From NCBI GenBank assembly GCA_910586445.1, contig CAJUHV010000011.1, positions 8,926 to 72,925 on the forward strand: DNA of 64,000 nucleotides, read 5' to 3'. The notes below the pieces were generated by a model that made no database searches, was not told the DNA's origin, and saw nothing but the letters and a program-made list of their open reading frames with translations. This DNA comes from an uncultured Eubacterium sp. GTDB taxonomy: Bacteria > Bacillota > Clostridia > Lachnospirales > Lachnospiraceae. Positions 54,505 through 63,132 of this stretch are shown here, piece after piece. Every line of letters begins with the position of its first letter. The first letter of the stretch is position 1. A program made the translations under genes and the position numbers.

Positions 54505-56241
54505 ATGGCACAGACAATGCTCACCCTGCTTTTTTCCCAGTCCTTTTCCGGCAGCGTCGTGATCATGCTGATTTTTTTCTTTTGTATGATCTGCCGGAAA
54601 AAGCTCAGCTATAAATGGCAGTATTATATCTGGGCAGCTGCCATTGTCCGCCTGCTGCTGCCGTTCGGCCCCGCTGAAAACCTGGCAGAAAATGCGGCAT
54701 CGTGGATACAGGATTCTCTATATGCTGCTGTCGAACATGCAGAAAGTCCTGCTCCATCCGCACCTGTCCCAGAAGCAGACAATACAGACCGGAACGCACA
54801 TGCAGACATTCATGCTGCACAAAGCCTCCCAGACTCTTTGGATAATCAAACATCCTACGGTGATTTACAGGCCCAGAGCCGGCAGTACCAGGGCACTGCA
54901 GACAGGCCGGCCATAAGCCTCCTTCACGCGGTCTGGGCCGCTAGAAATTATCTGTGCGTGTTCTGGCTTCTTACGGCAGCGCTTCTTTTTCTGCACAAGG
55001 CCACTGTTTATCAGGATTTTATCCGTTTTATCCGGGCAGGCAGCATGCCTGTTGATCAGATCGACAGTCTGGAGGCTTTGTCAGAACTAGAAAGCCGCTT
55101 AGGCATCAAAAAAGCCATAGACCTCTGGGAATGCCCGCTGATATCTTCTCCCATGCTGATTGGATTTGTACATCCCTGCATCGTGCTGCCGAAAAAATCC
55201 CTGTCCCAAAAGCAGCTCTATTATACAATGCTCCATGAGCTGATACACTTTAAGCGAAAAGACATGTATTACAAATGGGCAGCACAGCTTGCCCTGTGCA
55301 TACACTGGTTCAATCCGCTGGCGTACTACATGGGACGCATGGTCAGCCGGCTGTGCGAGCTGTCATGTGATGAGGCTGCCTGTGCCCTCGTTTTGTCAGA
55401 TGACCAGCGAAAAGAATACGCCCAGACACTGCTGGAGGCCATGTCACCCAGACACTGTTATCAGGAACCCCTTGCCTCCATTACATTAAACGGAAACAAA
55501 AATATATTAAAAGAAAGGCTGGAATCCATTATGAACCTGCGAAAACAAACCCTGCCCCAAAAAATACTGGCAGCTATTTTAACTGCCGCTGTCACCCTTG
55601 CCGGCATTTACTCTGGCGGCTCCTTAACCTGTGCATTTGGAAATACACCATCCGCCAGCACACAATCAAAGACTGACAGCCAGAATACAAAAAGCAGCAG
55701 CCAGGGCACAGCGGCTGACGGCCGCAGTACAAATAGTGACATTTTAAACACAGCAGATGACAGCCCGGGCACAAAAAACGACAGTCCAGACAACAGCATC
55801 CACACACTGGCCGGCGCACGCAGCAGCAGTGAGAACATCTCTCCTGCGCAGGCCGACGAAATGGCCCTGGCTTTAATCAACAAAATATGGGTATGGGACT
55901 GGGTCGCGTTCTTTGTCCCATATATGTCTGACGACGGCATAGACCAGCTGCTCCCGGCTTCAAAACATGCAGAATGGGCAGGCTGGACAGACCAGACAAC
56001 CGGAAAAAAACTAAAAATAACGAAAAAACAGATCAGATCCGCAAGGAAAAGCACGCCGTCGCAGGCACTCACCCGTAAAGACATCGACAGACATGCCATG
56101 CTGATCATGCAGTCCAACGGAGACTGGGAGTGCATATCATTTATGCTCCCTTATATGACCCGCAGAGGAATCCGTGCCGTAACCCGCTGCTACAACAGCA
56201 AACACGGCGGCAGCAAAAAGCATGCACAGGATTATTTTTAA
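54505..56241 (+). CDS. BlaR1-type membrane protease with a novel C-terminal domain
   Basis: A 578-residue protein with several membrane segments and an M56 protease: HELIHFKRKDMYYKW (about residue 246) and ELSCDEAAC. A Ser/Thr/Asn/Asp-rich linker (385-430) leads to a C-terminal domain of about 130 residues (WVWDWVAFFVPYMSDDGIDQLL and WECISFMLPYMTRRGIRAV) that contains two similar VP/LPYM(S/T) helical motifs. It is not a penicillin-binding domain and I do not recognise it. It probably acts as the sensor. The gene ends at a strong terminator. Confidence 0.85.
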   Translation: MAQTMLTLLFSQSFSGSVVIMLIFFFCMICRKKLSYKWQYYIWAAAIVRLLLPFGPAENLAENAASWIQDSLYAAVEHAESPAPSAPVPEADNTDRNAHADIHAAQSLPDSLDNQTSYGDLQAQSRQYQGTADRPAISLLHAVWAARNYLCVFWLLTAALLFLHKATVYQDFIRFIRAGSMPVDQIDSLEALSELESRLGIKKAIDLWECPLISSPMLIGFVHPCIVLPKKSLSQKQLYYTMLHELIHFKRKDMYYKWAAQLALCIHWFNPLAYYMGRMVSRLCELSCDEAACALVLSDDQRKEYAQTLLEAMSPRHCYQEPLASITLNGNKNILKERLESIMNLRKQTLPQKILAAILTAAVTLAGIYSGGSLTCAFGNTPSASTQSKTDSQNTKSSSQGTAADGRSTNSDILNTADDSPGTKNDSPDNSIHTLAGARSSSENISPAQADEMALALINKIWVWDWVAFFVPYMSDDGIDQLLPASKHAEWAGWTDQTTGKKLKITKKQIRSARKSTPSQALTRKDIDRHAMLIMQSNGDWECISFMLPYMTRRGIRAVTRCYNSKHGGSKKHAQDYF

Positions 56242-56281
56242 AAAAAGACGCATCCTTTCCAAAAAAGGGATGCGTCTTTTT
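56242..56281 (+). terminator. Terminator of the second BlaI/BlaR1 operon
   Basis: AAAAAGACGCATCC and GGGATGCGTCTTTTT form a 14-bp stem around a 12-base loop with a T run, immediately after the stop codon. Confidence 0.95.
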
Positions 56282-56329
56282 CATTATTCATGACAATAGA
56301 AGGTTCGCGCAGCGTGCTTTCTATCGTTT

Positions 56330-57907
56330 TTAGAGCTTAAACCTGTTTGTCTGCTGATTTAAAGCCTCGCTCAGCTCCGCTAACACAACCGTTTCTTCCC
56401 GGCAGCTTTCGATCGTACTGGAAAGCTCCTGCATGCTTACACTTGTCTTTTGCGTAGTGGCTGCATTTTCCTCCGAAATAGCGGCAAGCTGCTGGACGAC
56501 ATTATGGATTGTATTTTTCTGATCTTCCAGGCGCAGCGTCTGCTCGTAAATATTTTTCGAAGCAGCATATACCGACTGTATTCCTTCCATCAGCGCTTCA
56601 AATCCGCGTCTTGTATTCTGCAGCTTCTCTCTCTGTTCAGCGGCATCCTGACTGACTTCGCTCATCTTCTCCACACTGATGCTGGAATTGGTCAGTAAAT
56701 CCTGTACCGTAGCTTCAATCTCATCGGCACTGCTGGAAGAATCCTCTGCTAGTTTACGTATTTCCTCTGCAACTACGGCAAATCCCCTGCCGGCTTCTCC
56801 CGCACGCGCTGCTTCAATCGAAGCATTCAATGACAGGAGATTGGTCTGCTCTGCGATTGTCTGAATGACCTGCACAGCATTTTTAATATTTTCTGCTGAA
56901 GTATTGGTCGCATCCGTCTGTCTGGATACCGTAGCGATATTGGCTGTCGTAGTCTCATTCATTGCAATCAGGTCTGTCAGCGTATTGTTTGTCTGTTTGG
57001 ACAGATCGGACATATGCTCAGCAGCGTGCTCCAGATTCGATACATTACTGGTGTTCTGCTCGATAACATCAGCCATTTCTGCAATTTTTTGACTTGCAGA
57101 TGATGTTTCCTGCGCCTGAGAATCACTGCCGCGGGCAATTTCTTCTACAGCTTCATTAATATTTGTAACACTCCGTGCAAGAACGCTGAATTTTTCCGTA
57201 AATTCATTATTGCTGTCGTTCAGCTGGCTGCTCTCGCTGCTGATGCTGGTCACGATTTCTTTTAATTGTACCTGCAGCGCAGAGACTGCATGCGCAATAA
57301 TATCCGTTTCATCTCTGCTGTCTGCCCTGGCTTCCGGAAACTGCCGGCTTAAATCTCCATCAGCAAGTATTTCCAGACAGCCCGCAGAATGATGAATGCG
57401 TTTAGAAATTGAACTGGAAATAACAGCCGCAATAACCGCACAGACCACATATGCAGCAGCTCCGATTCCGATCTGAATCAGCAGGCAGTTTCTAATAAAT
57501 GCAGCTACAGCTGCTTTCGGCTTTCCTGCAAACAGCATTCCTGATTCTATCGGCATATAATATCCATAATATTCCTCACCATTTATATTAATATCCGTAT
57601 CAAAATATGTACGCTGCCCATGCAAGACTTCTTCAATAACTTTTTCGCTCGCTTTTGTGCCGACTGCGCCCTCAATAGAGCTTTCAATACGGGTATCGCC
57701 TTCAAATACTGTGATGTCAATATTCTCTCCCTGATCTTTTAAATAGAAAGCGTCTCCATGATATCCGTGTACGGCTGTCCGCAGAGTCTCTTCAATACGA
57801 ACATTCATCTCCTCAACTGACAAAAACAAGCTGCCGGCAATCAAAATCACGCTGAAAGCCAGAAGAGACAGCAGCTCCAGCATGATCAGCTTTAACTTAA
57901 TATTCAT
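56330..57907 (-). CDS. Methyl-accepting chemotaxis protein
   Basis: A 525-residue chemoreceptor. A helix at the N-terminus, a small extracytoplasmic Cache-like domain (about residues 30-135, EEYYGYYMPIESGMLFAG) and a second membrane helix (140-165) precede the cytoplasmic signalling rod. The hairpin tip TIAEQTNLLSLNASIEAARAGEAGRGFAVVAEEIRKLAEDS is canonical. The segment after the membrane looks only loosely like HAMP. I start at 57907, with GAGGGTGG upstream, rather than five codons earlier. It lies between two BlaR1-type operons and no other chemotaxis genes are in view. Confidence 0.92.
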   Translation of the reverse strand: MNIKLKLIMLELLSLLAFSVILIAGSLFLSVEEMNVRIEETLRTAVHGYHGDAFYLKDQGENIDITVFEGDTRIESSIEGAVGTKASEKVIEEVLHGQRTYFDTDININGEEYYGYYMPIESGMLFAGKPKAAVAAFIRNCLLIQIGIGAAAYVVCAVIAAVISSSISKRIHHSAGCLEILADGDLSRQFPEARADSRDETDIIAHAVSALQVQLKEIVTSISSESSQLNDSNNEFTEKFSVLARSVTNINEAVEEIARGSDSQAQETSSASQKIAEMADVIEQNTSNVSNLEHAAEHMSDLSKQTNNTLTDLIAMNETTTANIATVSRQTDATNTSAENIKNAVQVIQTIAEQTNLLSLNASIEAARAGEAGRGFAVVAEEIRKLAEDSSSSADEIEATVQDLLTNSSISVEKMSEVSQDAAEQREKLQNTRRGFEALMEGIQSVYAASKNIYEQTLRLEDQKNTIHNVVQQLAAISEENAATTQKTSVSMQELSSTIESCREETVVLAELSEALNQQTNRFKL

Positions 57908-58004
57908 ATTCCACCCTCTCATTCCTTATCATCAAGTTCTCTTGTATATTATAGTATTTGATGATGTGAAAATAGTCAAGATGAATTTATCTCAAATAAA
58001 TTGA

Positions 58005-59459
58005 TTACTGAACTATAATATCTCCAGTAATATGTATACTTTCCCCCTCCGTATCACTGTTTGTTTTGACAAAAAACACGTATTCCGATTTTTTATTCTC
58101 GCTAAATGTAAATTCACATTTTCCTTTATTTGATTCTACATATTTCGTACGATTTCTCATCAAATCCTCAAGGCCGACAGTAAACGCGTCCCCATTGTCA
58201 CACGCCAGCCCAAATGTCACGGTATCCCCCTGATCCAGCGCCATCCGAAATAAGCATACCGCCCCTGCGTCTGTAACCGCAGCCTCTGCCAGCCCGGTAC
58301 CTGCTGCCAGCACCGGGACTCCTTTTACATCCAAAACCTCATGATCCGGGCCGTTAAAAACTTCTTTATGCAGATACTCTTCCATTACCACTTCAAGCGC
58401 AGCCGTTCCCTTCGCTGCCTTTACAATATGACTGCCGAACGCGGCAACTGCCCGCGATGCTGCAAAGGTAGATACCGGACAAAATAAGGCAAAAAATATC
58501 ATACCGGCTAATATCACTGCCCTGGCAGCCTTTTTCCGGCCTTTCATAATGTGCAGAATCCTTCTTTTCATCTCGGCTTCGCTGCTGCTTATAAAGCCTG
58601 CGCCATATACCGTCTGCCCCTCTTCCATTCCGGCCTCCAGCATAGAAAGCACAAGCTGCGCATAGCAGTACCGTTCTTGAGTGTCCGCCTCTTTGAGCAC
58701 CTCTTCGTCACATGCCAGTTCACTGCAGTGAAAAAACTCCCGTTCAAAAAAATAAATCAGCGGATGATACCAATGTATCCCGCGGATCATCATCATAAAC
58801 AGCCGGTATAAAATATCGTTTCTGATACAATGTATATATTCATGCTTTAAAATACGGTAAAGATCATCCCCGCACAGTTCCGTCTGCGGAAAATAAATCG
58901 CCTGATGGATAATTCCTGCCGAAAACGGCGTGCCGGTCATGCTGCTTTTATAAATTCGAATCTGCTTTTTGGTTCCTGTCTCCATCATAATCCGCCTGCG
59001 CATCTTACGAATCGTTTCTGTATCCCACTCTATAGAATGTTTTTTTATTGTTCCAAGCGCACGCATTTCATATGCTAGCCGAAATATAAAAAAAGCTGCT
59101 GCCCCTGCCAGCCAGACCGCAAATACAGCAACTCTGGCAACGTTAAGACTGTGTTCGGAGATCACCAGTATGCCGAAATAATCTAAAAAATCCACTTTTT
59201 CTGCACGATCCGGCGGCTGATATCCAATCATCTCCCAACAGGTCCTGCTGATTATAATCCACACAGTTATAACGACAGCAGGCAGCAGATAAAAGAAAAC
59301 GGCCAGCCGCATGACCAGATAATGAAACCTGACCTCATATCGCCCGCTGAACGCATCTGTCGCTATTTTCATAAAAAGAAACAGCACGCTGCCTGCTGCC
59401 GAAGAAACTAATAGTACGACGGTAATAATATTTACCATATACAAAAACATGTCATTCAT
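58005..59459 (-). CDS. BlaR1-type membrane protease with a third type of C-terminal domain
   Basis: A 484-residue protein with membrane helices and the M56 motif HEYIHCIRNDILYR (about residue 203) and SELACDEEV. A further helix near 320 is followed by a C-terminal region of about 140 residues (GVPVLAAGTGLAEAAV, FGLACDNGDAFTVGL, ESIHITGDIIVQ), a predicted beta-rich sensor I cannot assign. It overlaps the end of its BlaI-type gene by eight bases, so translation is coupled. The stop is followed by AT-rich sequence without a clear terminator. Confidence 0.85.
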   Translation of the reverse strand: MNDMFLYMVNIITVVLLVSSAAGSVLFLFMKIATDAFSGRYEVRFHYLVMRLAVFFYLLPAVVITVWIIISRTCWEMIGYQPPDRAEKVDFLDYFGILVISEHSLNVARVAVFAVWLAGAAAFFIFRLAYEMRALGTIKKHSIEWDTETIRKMRRRIMMETGTKKQIRIYKSSMTGTPFSAGIIHQAIYFPQTELCGDDLYRILKHEYIHCIRNDILYRLFMMMIRGIHWYHPLIYFFEREFFHCSELACDEEVLKEADTQERYCYAQLVLSMLEAGMEEGQTVYGAGFISSSEAEMKRRILHIMKGRKKAARAVILAGMIFFALFCPVSTFAASRAVAAFGSHIVKAAKGTAALEVVMEEYLHKEVFNGPDHEVLDVKGVPVLAAGTGLAEAAVTDAGAVCLFRMALDQGDTVTFGLACDNGDAFTVGLEDLMRNRTKYVESNKGKCEFTFSENKKSEYVFFVKTNSDTEGESIHITGDIIVQ

Positions 59460-59853
59460 TTTGATTCAGATCCTCCAGCAGCTGCCTTACCCGCTCCTTT
59501 TCCTCTGGATTCAGCTCTGTCCTGCCGCAGAATGCCGCGGTCATGCCCTCAAAGGTAGTAATGCCAAATTCTTTTTTCATTTTTTCCTGAAAAAATGCCC
59601 TCATATATTCCTCTTTTGTTATTTTAGGAATATATATGTGGTGCTTTCCGCTGCGGACAGTCGTTGCCATCCCTTTTCCCACGATCCTGTGCAGAATGGT
59701 TGATTTTGTCCCTAATGCCTGGCTGAACATCGTATAGACCTGCTCACTCATAATTCCTTCTGGATGTGCCCAGATGACTTCCATAAATTCCAGCTCTGTT
59801 TTGGACAGCTTTTTGATTCCTAATGGTTCTAATACCTTCTGCGGTGTTTTCAT
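59452..59853 (-). CDS. BlaI/MecI-type repressor
   Basis: A 133-residue winged-helix repressor (LSKTELEFMEVIWAHPEGIMSEQVYTMF, GTKSTILHRIVGKGM, KHHIYIPKITKEEYM). I start at 59853, where GGAGGATT precedes MKTPQK; the frame reaches 59874 without a site. About 120 bases upstream ATTTACGTAAAT (59975-59986) is a perfect 12-bp palindrome and a possible operator, though its distance is large. Confidence 0.9.
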   Translation of the reverse strand: MKTPQKVLEPLGIKKLSKTELEFMEVIWAHPEGIMSEQVYTMFSQALGTKSTILHRIVGKGMATTVRSGKHHIYIPKITKEEYMRAFFQEKMKKEFGITTFEGMTAAFCGRTELNPEEKERVRQLLEDLNQNE

Positions 59854-60005
59854 AATATCAATCCTCCATTTCAAGTAACGTATCCTGCTGCATGACTATT
59901 TCTTTGAGCACAGCCCATAGCTATAATTTACCATTATATTTGCGTGCTGTCAATAGTTTGATTACATTTATTTTATTTACGTAAATTTCATGTTTTACTG
60001 ATAAA

Positions 60006-60446
60006 TCAGCATTCCTCTGCACACCGCCTTTTTAGTTCATTTTTTAAAAACTCATAGCGCTGCCGCTTCTCTTCTTTCGCAAAATGAACTTCCCGAAGCT
60101 GTTTTGGATTGTCCTGATAGCTCAGCACTTCGTCCCCAAACTGTTCACTCGTAAGATCGAACACACATTCTCCTGCCACATTGTAGCAGTGGTAATTTCC
60201 GCCCGGCCTTAAAATACCGTACACCGTACCGCCAAAAATATCCTGTGCCAGAAATGCCGTAATCGAGCACTGCCCAAGCGTCCTGTTTTTGCTGCTCCAC
60301 CCTTCGCGGAGCCTTGGCGCGCAGGTGTATTCACACCAAATTTCAGAAAGCGCATCATACAGATCCTGCGGCGTATGGATTCCCTTATATTCATCTGTCA
60401 CTGCCTGTGCATCCGCATGCTCCCACCCATAAAAACAATAACCCAT
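60006..60446 (-). CDS. YunG-like family protein
   Basis: A 146-residue cytoplasmic protein. The pattern W-S-SKNRTLGQCSITAFLAQDIFGGTVYGILRPGGNYHCYNVAGECVFDLTSEQFG matches the YunG family of Bacillus, whose Cys, His and Asp placement recalls transglutaminase-like folds; function is unknown. I start at 60446, where AAAGGTGG precedes MGYCFYG. Confidence 0.7.
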   Translation of the reverse strand: MGYCFYGWEHADAQAVTDEYKGIHTPQDLYDALSEIWCEYTCAPRLREGWSSKNRTLGQCSITAFLAQDIFGGTVYGILRPGGNYHCYNVAGECVFDLTSEQFGDEVLSYQDNPKQLREVHFAKEEKRQRYEFLKNELKRRCAEEC

Positions 60447-60934
60447 AGTTCCACCTTTCATTCGTTTATTCATTTTCTTCTGATTTTGTATACCAGACTG
60501 TGGATCTGCGTTCCGTTTCAGCAGAACGTATCATATTAACGTATCATATAATGACTGATCGGTTTTTCTATAATACTATACATCAAAAAAAGACAAAACG
60601 CCATAAATTTCTACTTTTATCTATAAATATTTTTAATTTATCTGCAGAAATCTATGTTCAGCAATAGGAAACTATATATAGCTGCCTTTCGCCATGCCTT
60701 TTCCTGAGATGCGGAAACATTCCTTATCCAGTGTGATGCTCTTAAATTTCCAATGCTTTTTTATTCTGCCTTCAAAGGGGATTCAAATGCAAAAACAAGC
60801 CAAAATTCAATAGATTTATCTTTTATTTTATGGTATCATGTTTTAACAAAACCGGAAGCTGCAGAGGTAAGAGTGAAAGAATCTGACAAAAATTTCACAA
60901 CTCGTTTATGCCTTGGAATGGTATGGTGAAAAAT
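60447..60934. other. Gap with only a possible decayed coding scrap
   Basis: No intact gene. A minus-strand open stretch (60782-60672, about 36 codons, ITLDKECFRISGKGMAKG) reads coherently and may be a 3' gene scrap of unknown family, but has no start. ACGTATCAT repeats occur at 60527-60548. The AT-rich segment near 60800-60850 may carry the promoter of the acetyltransferase pseudogene. Confidence 0.4.
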
Positions 60935-61386
60935 ATGAAAGAATATACTTATGTTACTTTAAGACAAAAACCCGAATTAAAAGAAGCAGCCGCGGCATGG
61001 TTTCATGATAAATGGGAAGTACCACAAGCAGCTTATCTTGAATGTATGAAAGCCTCTATCAATAATGAAACAGAATATGGCTGGTATCTTTGTTTAGACA
61101 GCGGGCGCATTGCAGGCGGTCTTGGTGTGATTGAAAATGATTTTCATGACAGGAAAGACCTTGCACCAATTCATGTGCGGTATATACAGAAAAGGAATAT
61201 CGTTGTCAAGGAATTGCGGGACAGTTACTTGATATTGTTGTGAAAGATATGAAACCCAAAGGAATTACTCCTATCTATTTGATTACAGACCATACAAGTT
61301 TTTACGAAAGATATGGCTGGGAGTTTTTGTGCATGGTTCAAGGGGATAATGAGCCTGATATGACAAGAATGTATATCCATAAATAA
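60935..61386 (+). pseudogene. GNAT-family N-acetyltransferase, frameshifted
   Basis: The first frame encodes KEYTYVTLRQKPELKEAAAAWFHDKW through IAGGLGVIENDFHDRKDLAP. The normal continuation, CAVYTEKEYRCQGIAGQLLDIVVKDM (the Q/RxxGxG/A acetyl-CoA loop) to GWEFLCMVQGDNEPDMTRMYIHK, is in another frame. The shift lies near 61166, where one base is missing relative to an in-frame PNSCAV reading. Both halves are otherwise intact over about 150 codons, so the loss is recent. Confidence 0.9.
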
Positions 61387-61414
61387 AATCCATTTTATAA
61401 GTTGAAACGAAAAC

Positions 61415-61569
61415 TTATTTCTTTAAACCACTGTAGCTGACGTAGTTAAAAGAATTGCGCAGCATATGGATGACACACCTCCGGATCTCGGACTGAGGGA
61501 ATACGGCGCTGATTGCCTCCTTGAATCCAGGGAGCCCGTCCACGCAGAAGAACAGCACATCCTCTGATA
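61415..61569 (-). mobile_element. IS256-family transposase fragment
   Basis: Fifty-one codons (DVLFFCVDGLPGFKEAISAVFPQ, RRCVIHMLRNSFNYVSY) match the catalytic Asp and the HMLRNS region of mutator-type IS256 transposases. The rest of the gene and any terminal repeats are missing. Confidence 0.85.
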
Positions 61570-61593
61570 AGAGGTGTAAAGTGTTGATGAGGA

Positions 61594-61758
61594 TTATTTC
61601 TGATTTTTTTCAAGGCACTCATTGATAATCAGCTTTTGCACTCTGTCCTTAAAGGTTTTGTCAGTGTCTTTACTGAAATGTACTTTGACGGTATAAGTGG
61701 TATTCCCTAACTTCCGTTTGAAACTGTTGTTTTGTTGCTCGTTTTTGGTTTCTGCCAT
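61594..61758 (-). CDS. TnpW-like conjugative-transposon protein
   Basis: A 54-residue protein starting MAETKNEQQNN and continuing KLGNTTYTVKVHFS, TFKDRVQKLIINE, which fits the TnpW family of small proteins encoded by Clostridial conjugative or mobilisable transposons. GGAGCAGAG precedes the start. No recombinase or other transfer gene lies beside it, so it is probably a stranded remnant. Confidence 0.65.
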   Translation of the reverse strand: MAETKNEQQNNSFKRKLGNTTYTVKVHFSKDTDKTFKDRVQKLIINECLEKNQK

Positions 61759-61845
61759 ATTCTCTGCTCCTTTACATAAAAATAAAGCGCATAGACTTGG
61801 TTTCTATACGCTTTGACGCTGTGTTACTTAAATTTGAATTTATTA

Positions 61846-62055
61846 CTAACCTGGCTTTCTGTTCTGTAAATAGTGATAGTATTTATTTATTAACATACCT
61901 ATCCAAGCAACGAATCCAACCTTAAACCCTGAAATCCATATATTTTCATAATTTAATTTAAGGATTAAATCAAATATTTTTAACACGATTGTCCCACCTA
62001 CAGACATTACAGTTAAAAGTAGTAACCCTAGAATAATTTTCTTGAGTATTTTCAA
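61846..62055 (-). CDS. Small membrane protein with TTG start
   Basis: Sixty-nine residues with two hydrophobic helices (IILGLLLLTVMSVGGTIVLKIFDL and ISGFKVGFVAWIGMLI) and a basic tail. The frame is open much further upstream into IS3 sequence, but a strong GGGAGG lies seven bases before a TTG at 62055, which I take as the start. Function is unknown. Confidence 0.5.
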   Translation of the reverse strand: MKILKKIILGLLLLTVMSVGGTIVLKIFDLILKLNYENIWISGFKVGFVAWIGMLINKYYHYLQNRKPG

Positions 62056-62217
62056 TTTAATACCTCCCTTCAAACCTCGATTTGTACTTCTAAAAGAATA
62101 CCACAACCACTTTTCTATCAAATTTTCATTAAATTTCTTCCTCCCTCCGTTTAGTCCTGCTCTGTTGTCTGTTATGCTGTCGGCTCTCGTTCTGATATTG
62201 TCAATATTCGTTGACAC

Positions 62218-62503
62218 ATTTTTCTCAAAGATATCACTTTCTTCCTTCAGGCGGCGGATTTCTTTATCCTGCTCCTTAACCCGCCTGCGCAGCATAGTAA
62301 TCTCTTCTGACAGGCTCATTGCGCCGGCAGGGGTATGGGAACCTTCCCCGATATCCAGTTTACCGGCCCTTACGGCTTTCATCCATGTATGGATGGTTCC
62401 TTCAGGTATTCCTAATTCTTTAGCAGCCTTAGCGCCTCCGATTTCTTTAGCCGGTTTTACTGCCTGCACTTTATATTCATAGTCATATTTACGTGCCGCT
62501 TTG
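62218..62503 (-). mobile_element. IS3-family OrfA remnant
   Basis: Codons for KYDYEYKVQAVKPAKEIGG, GIPEGTIHTWMKAVRAG and a coiled-coil (EEITMLRRRVKEQDKEIRRLKEES) are those of an IS3 transposase OrfA. AAGGAGG stands upstream but no ATG follows in frame, and the C-terminal end is replaced by unrelated sequence. No OrfB is present. Confidence 0.8.
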
Positions 62504-62563
62504 AATACCTCCTTATTCTCTTGATTTTATTATGGAATCCTTGAGAATAAACTGTCAACTTTT

Positions 62564-62914
62564 TTATACCACGCCAGTCCAGATAATGCCAAAGATACTT
62601 CCATAAATGATTGATGTCCCAAGTCCTTTCGCTGCTTTCTCACCCTCTCCCTTTCCAAGGCTGAGACTAAAAAAAGCTGCAAGTCCGTCACCAAAAAGCG
62701 TGGCGATCGCAATCGTGATCGTCGCTATCGGGGCGATAATGTTCGTTGCCCCGTTTCCCAAAAACCCTACGCCTTGGCCAATAAAAATCTGGTCCACCGT
62801 GTTATAAAGGGAATTGATGATCAGAGCTATGATACTTGGGATGGCATACCTTGCCAGCAGCCTCCCCACCCGTTCATATCCAAGCGGATTTTCCACAGTT
62901 GTTGCCTTATTCAT
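62564..62914 (-). pseudogene. MATE-family efflux transporter, truncated to its N-terminus
   Basis: The first 116 of about 450 residues (GRLLARYAIPSIIALIINSLYNTVDQIFIGQG) encode the first three helices of a MepA-like multidrug transporter. GGAGGATG precedes the ATG. The gene then ends at GIIWTGVV, just before IS3 remnant sequence, so the insertion or a linked deletion removed the rest. It follows its probable repressor, a MarR protein. Confidence 0.9.
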
Positions 62915-62971
62915 GATACTTCATCCTCCTATATGCAGTCAAATTTTTAGAAAATTATTACATCTTAATTT

Positions 62972-62987
62972 AATTAGATTTCTAATT
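62972..62987. promoter_or_regulatory. Palindromic MarR-box upstream of the MATE gene
   Basis: AATTAGATTTCTAATT is a perfect inverted repeat (7-bp arms, 2-bp centre) 58 bases before the MATE start. Related sites lie at 63095-63106 (TAGAATTCTAAG) and 63579-63594 (AATTAGAACTCTATGC, just upstream of the MarR gene). This is the pattern expected of a self-regulating MarR repressor. Confidence 0.65.
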
Positions 62988-63132
62988 ATTTAGGTAAAAA
63001 ATTTTTCCTTAGCGGAACTGAACGTGCTGGACGCAGTCCCGTTTTTATTTTTGCAAACAAAATCATCATCTCCATTCCTTGACAGCGGAACAAATAGAAT
63101 TCTAAGTATATGGGTAAAAAGAATGCTGTACT

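Noticed and set aside
60672..60782. Coherent 36-codon minus-strand stretch
   Set aside because: No start codon or recognisable family; mentioned only as a possible decayed scrap.
63000..63060. GGAACTG/CAGTCCC hairpin with a T run on the plus strand near 63040
   Set aside because: The stem is imperfect and no plus-strand gene ends there.
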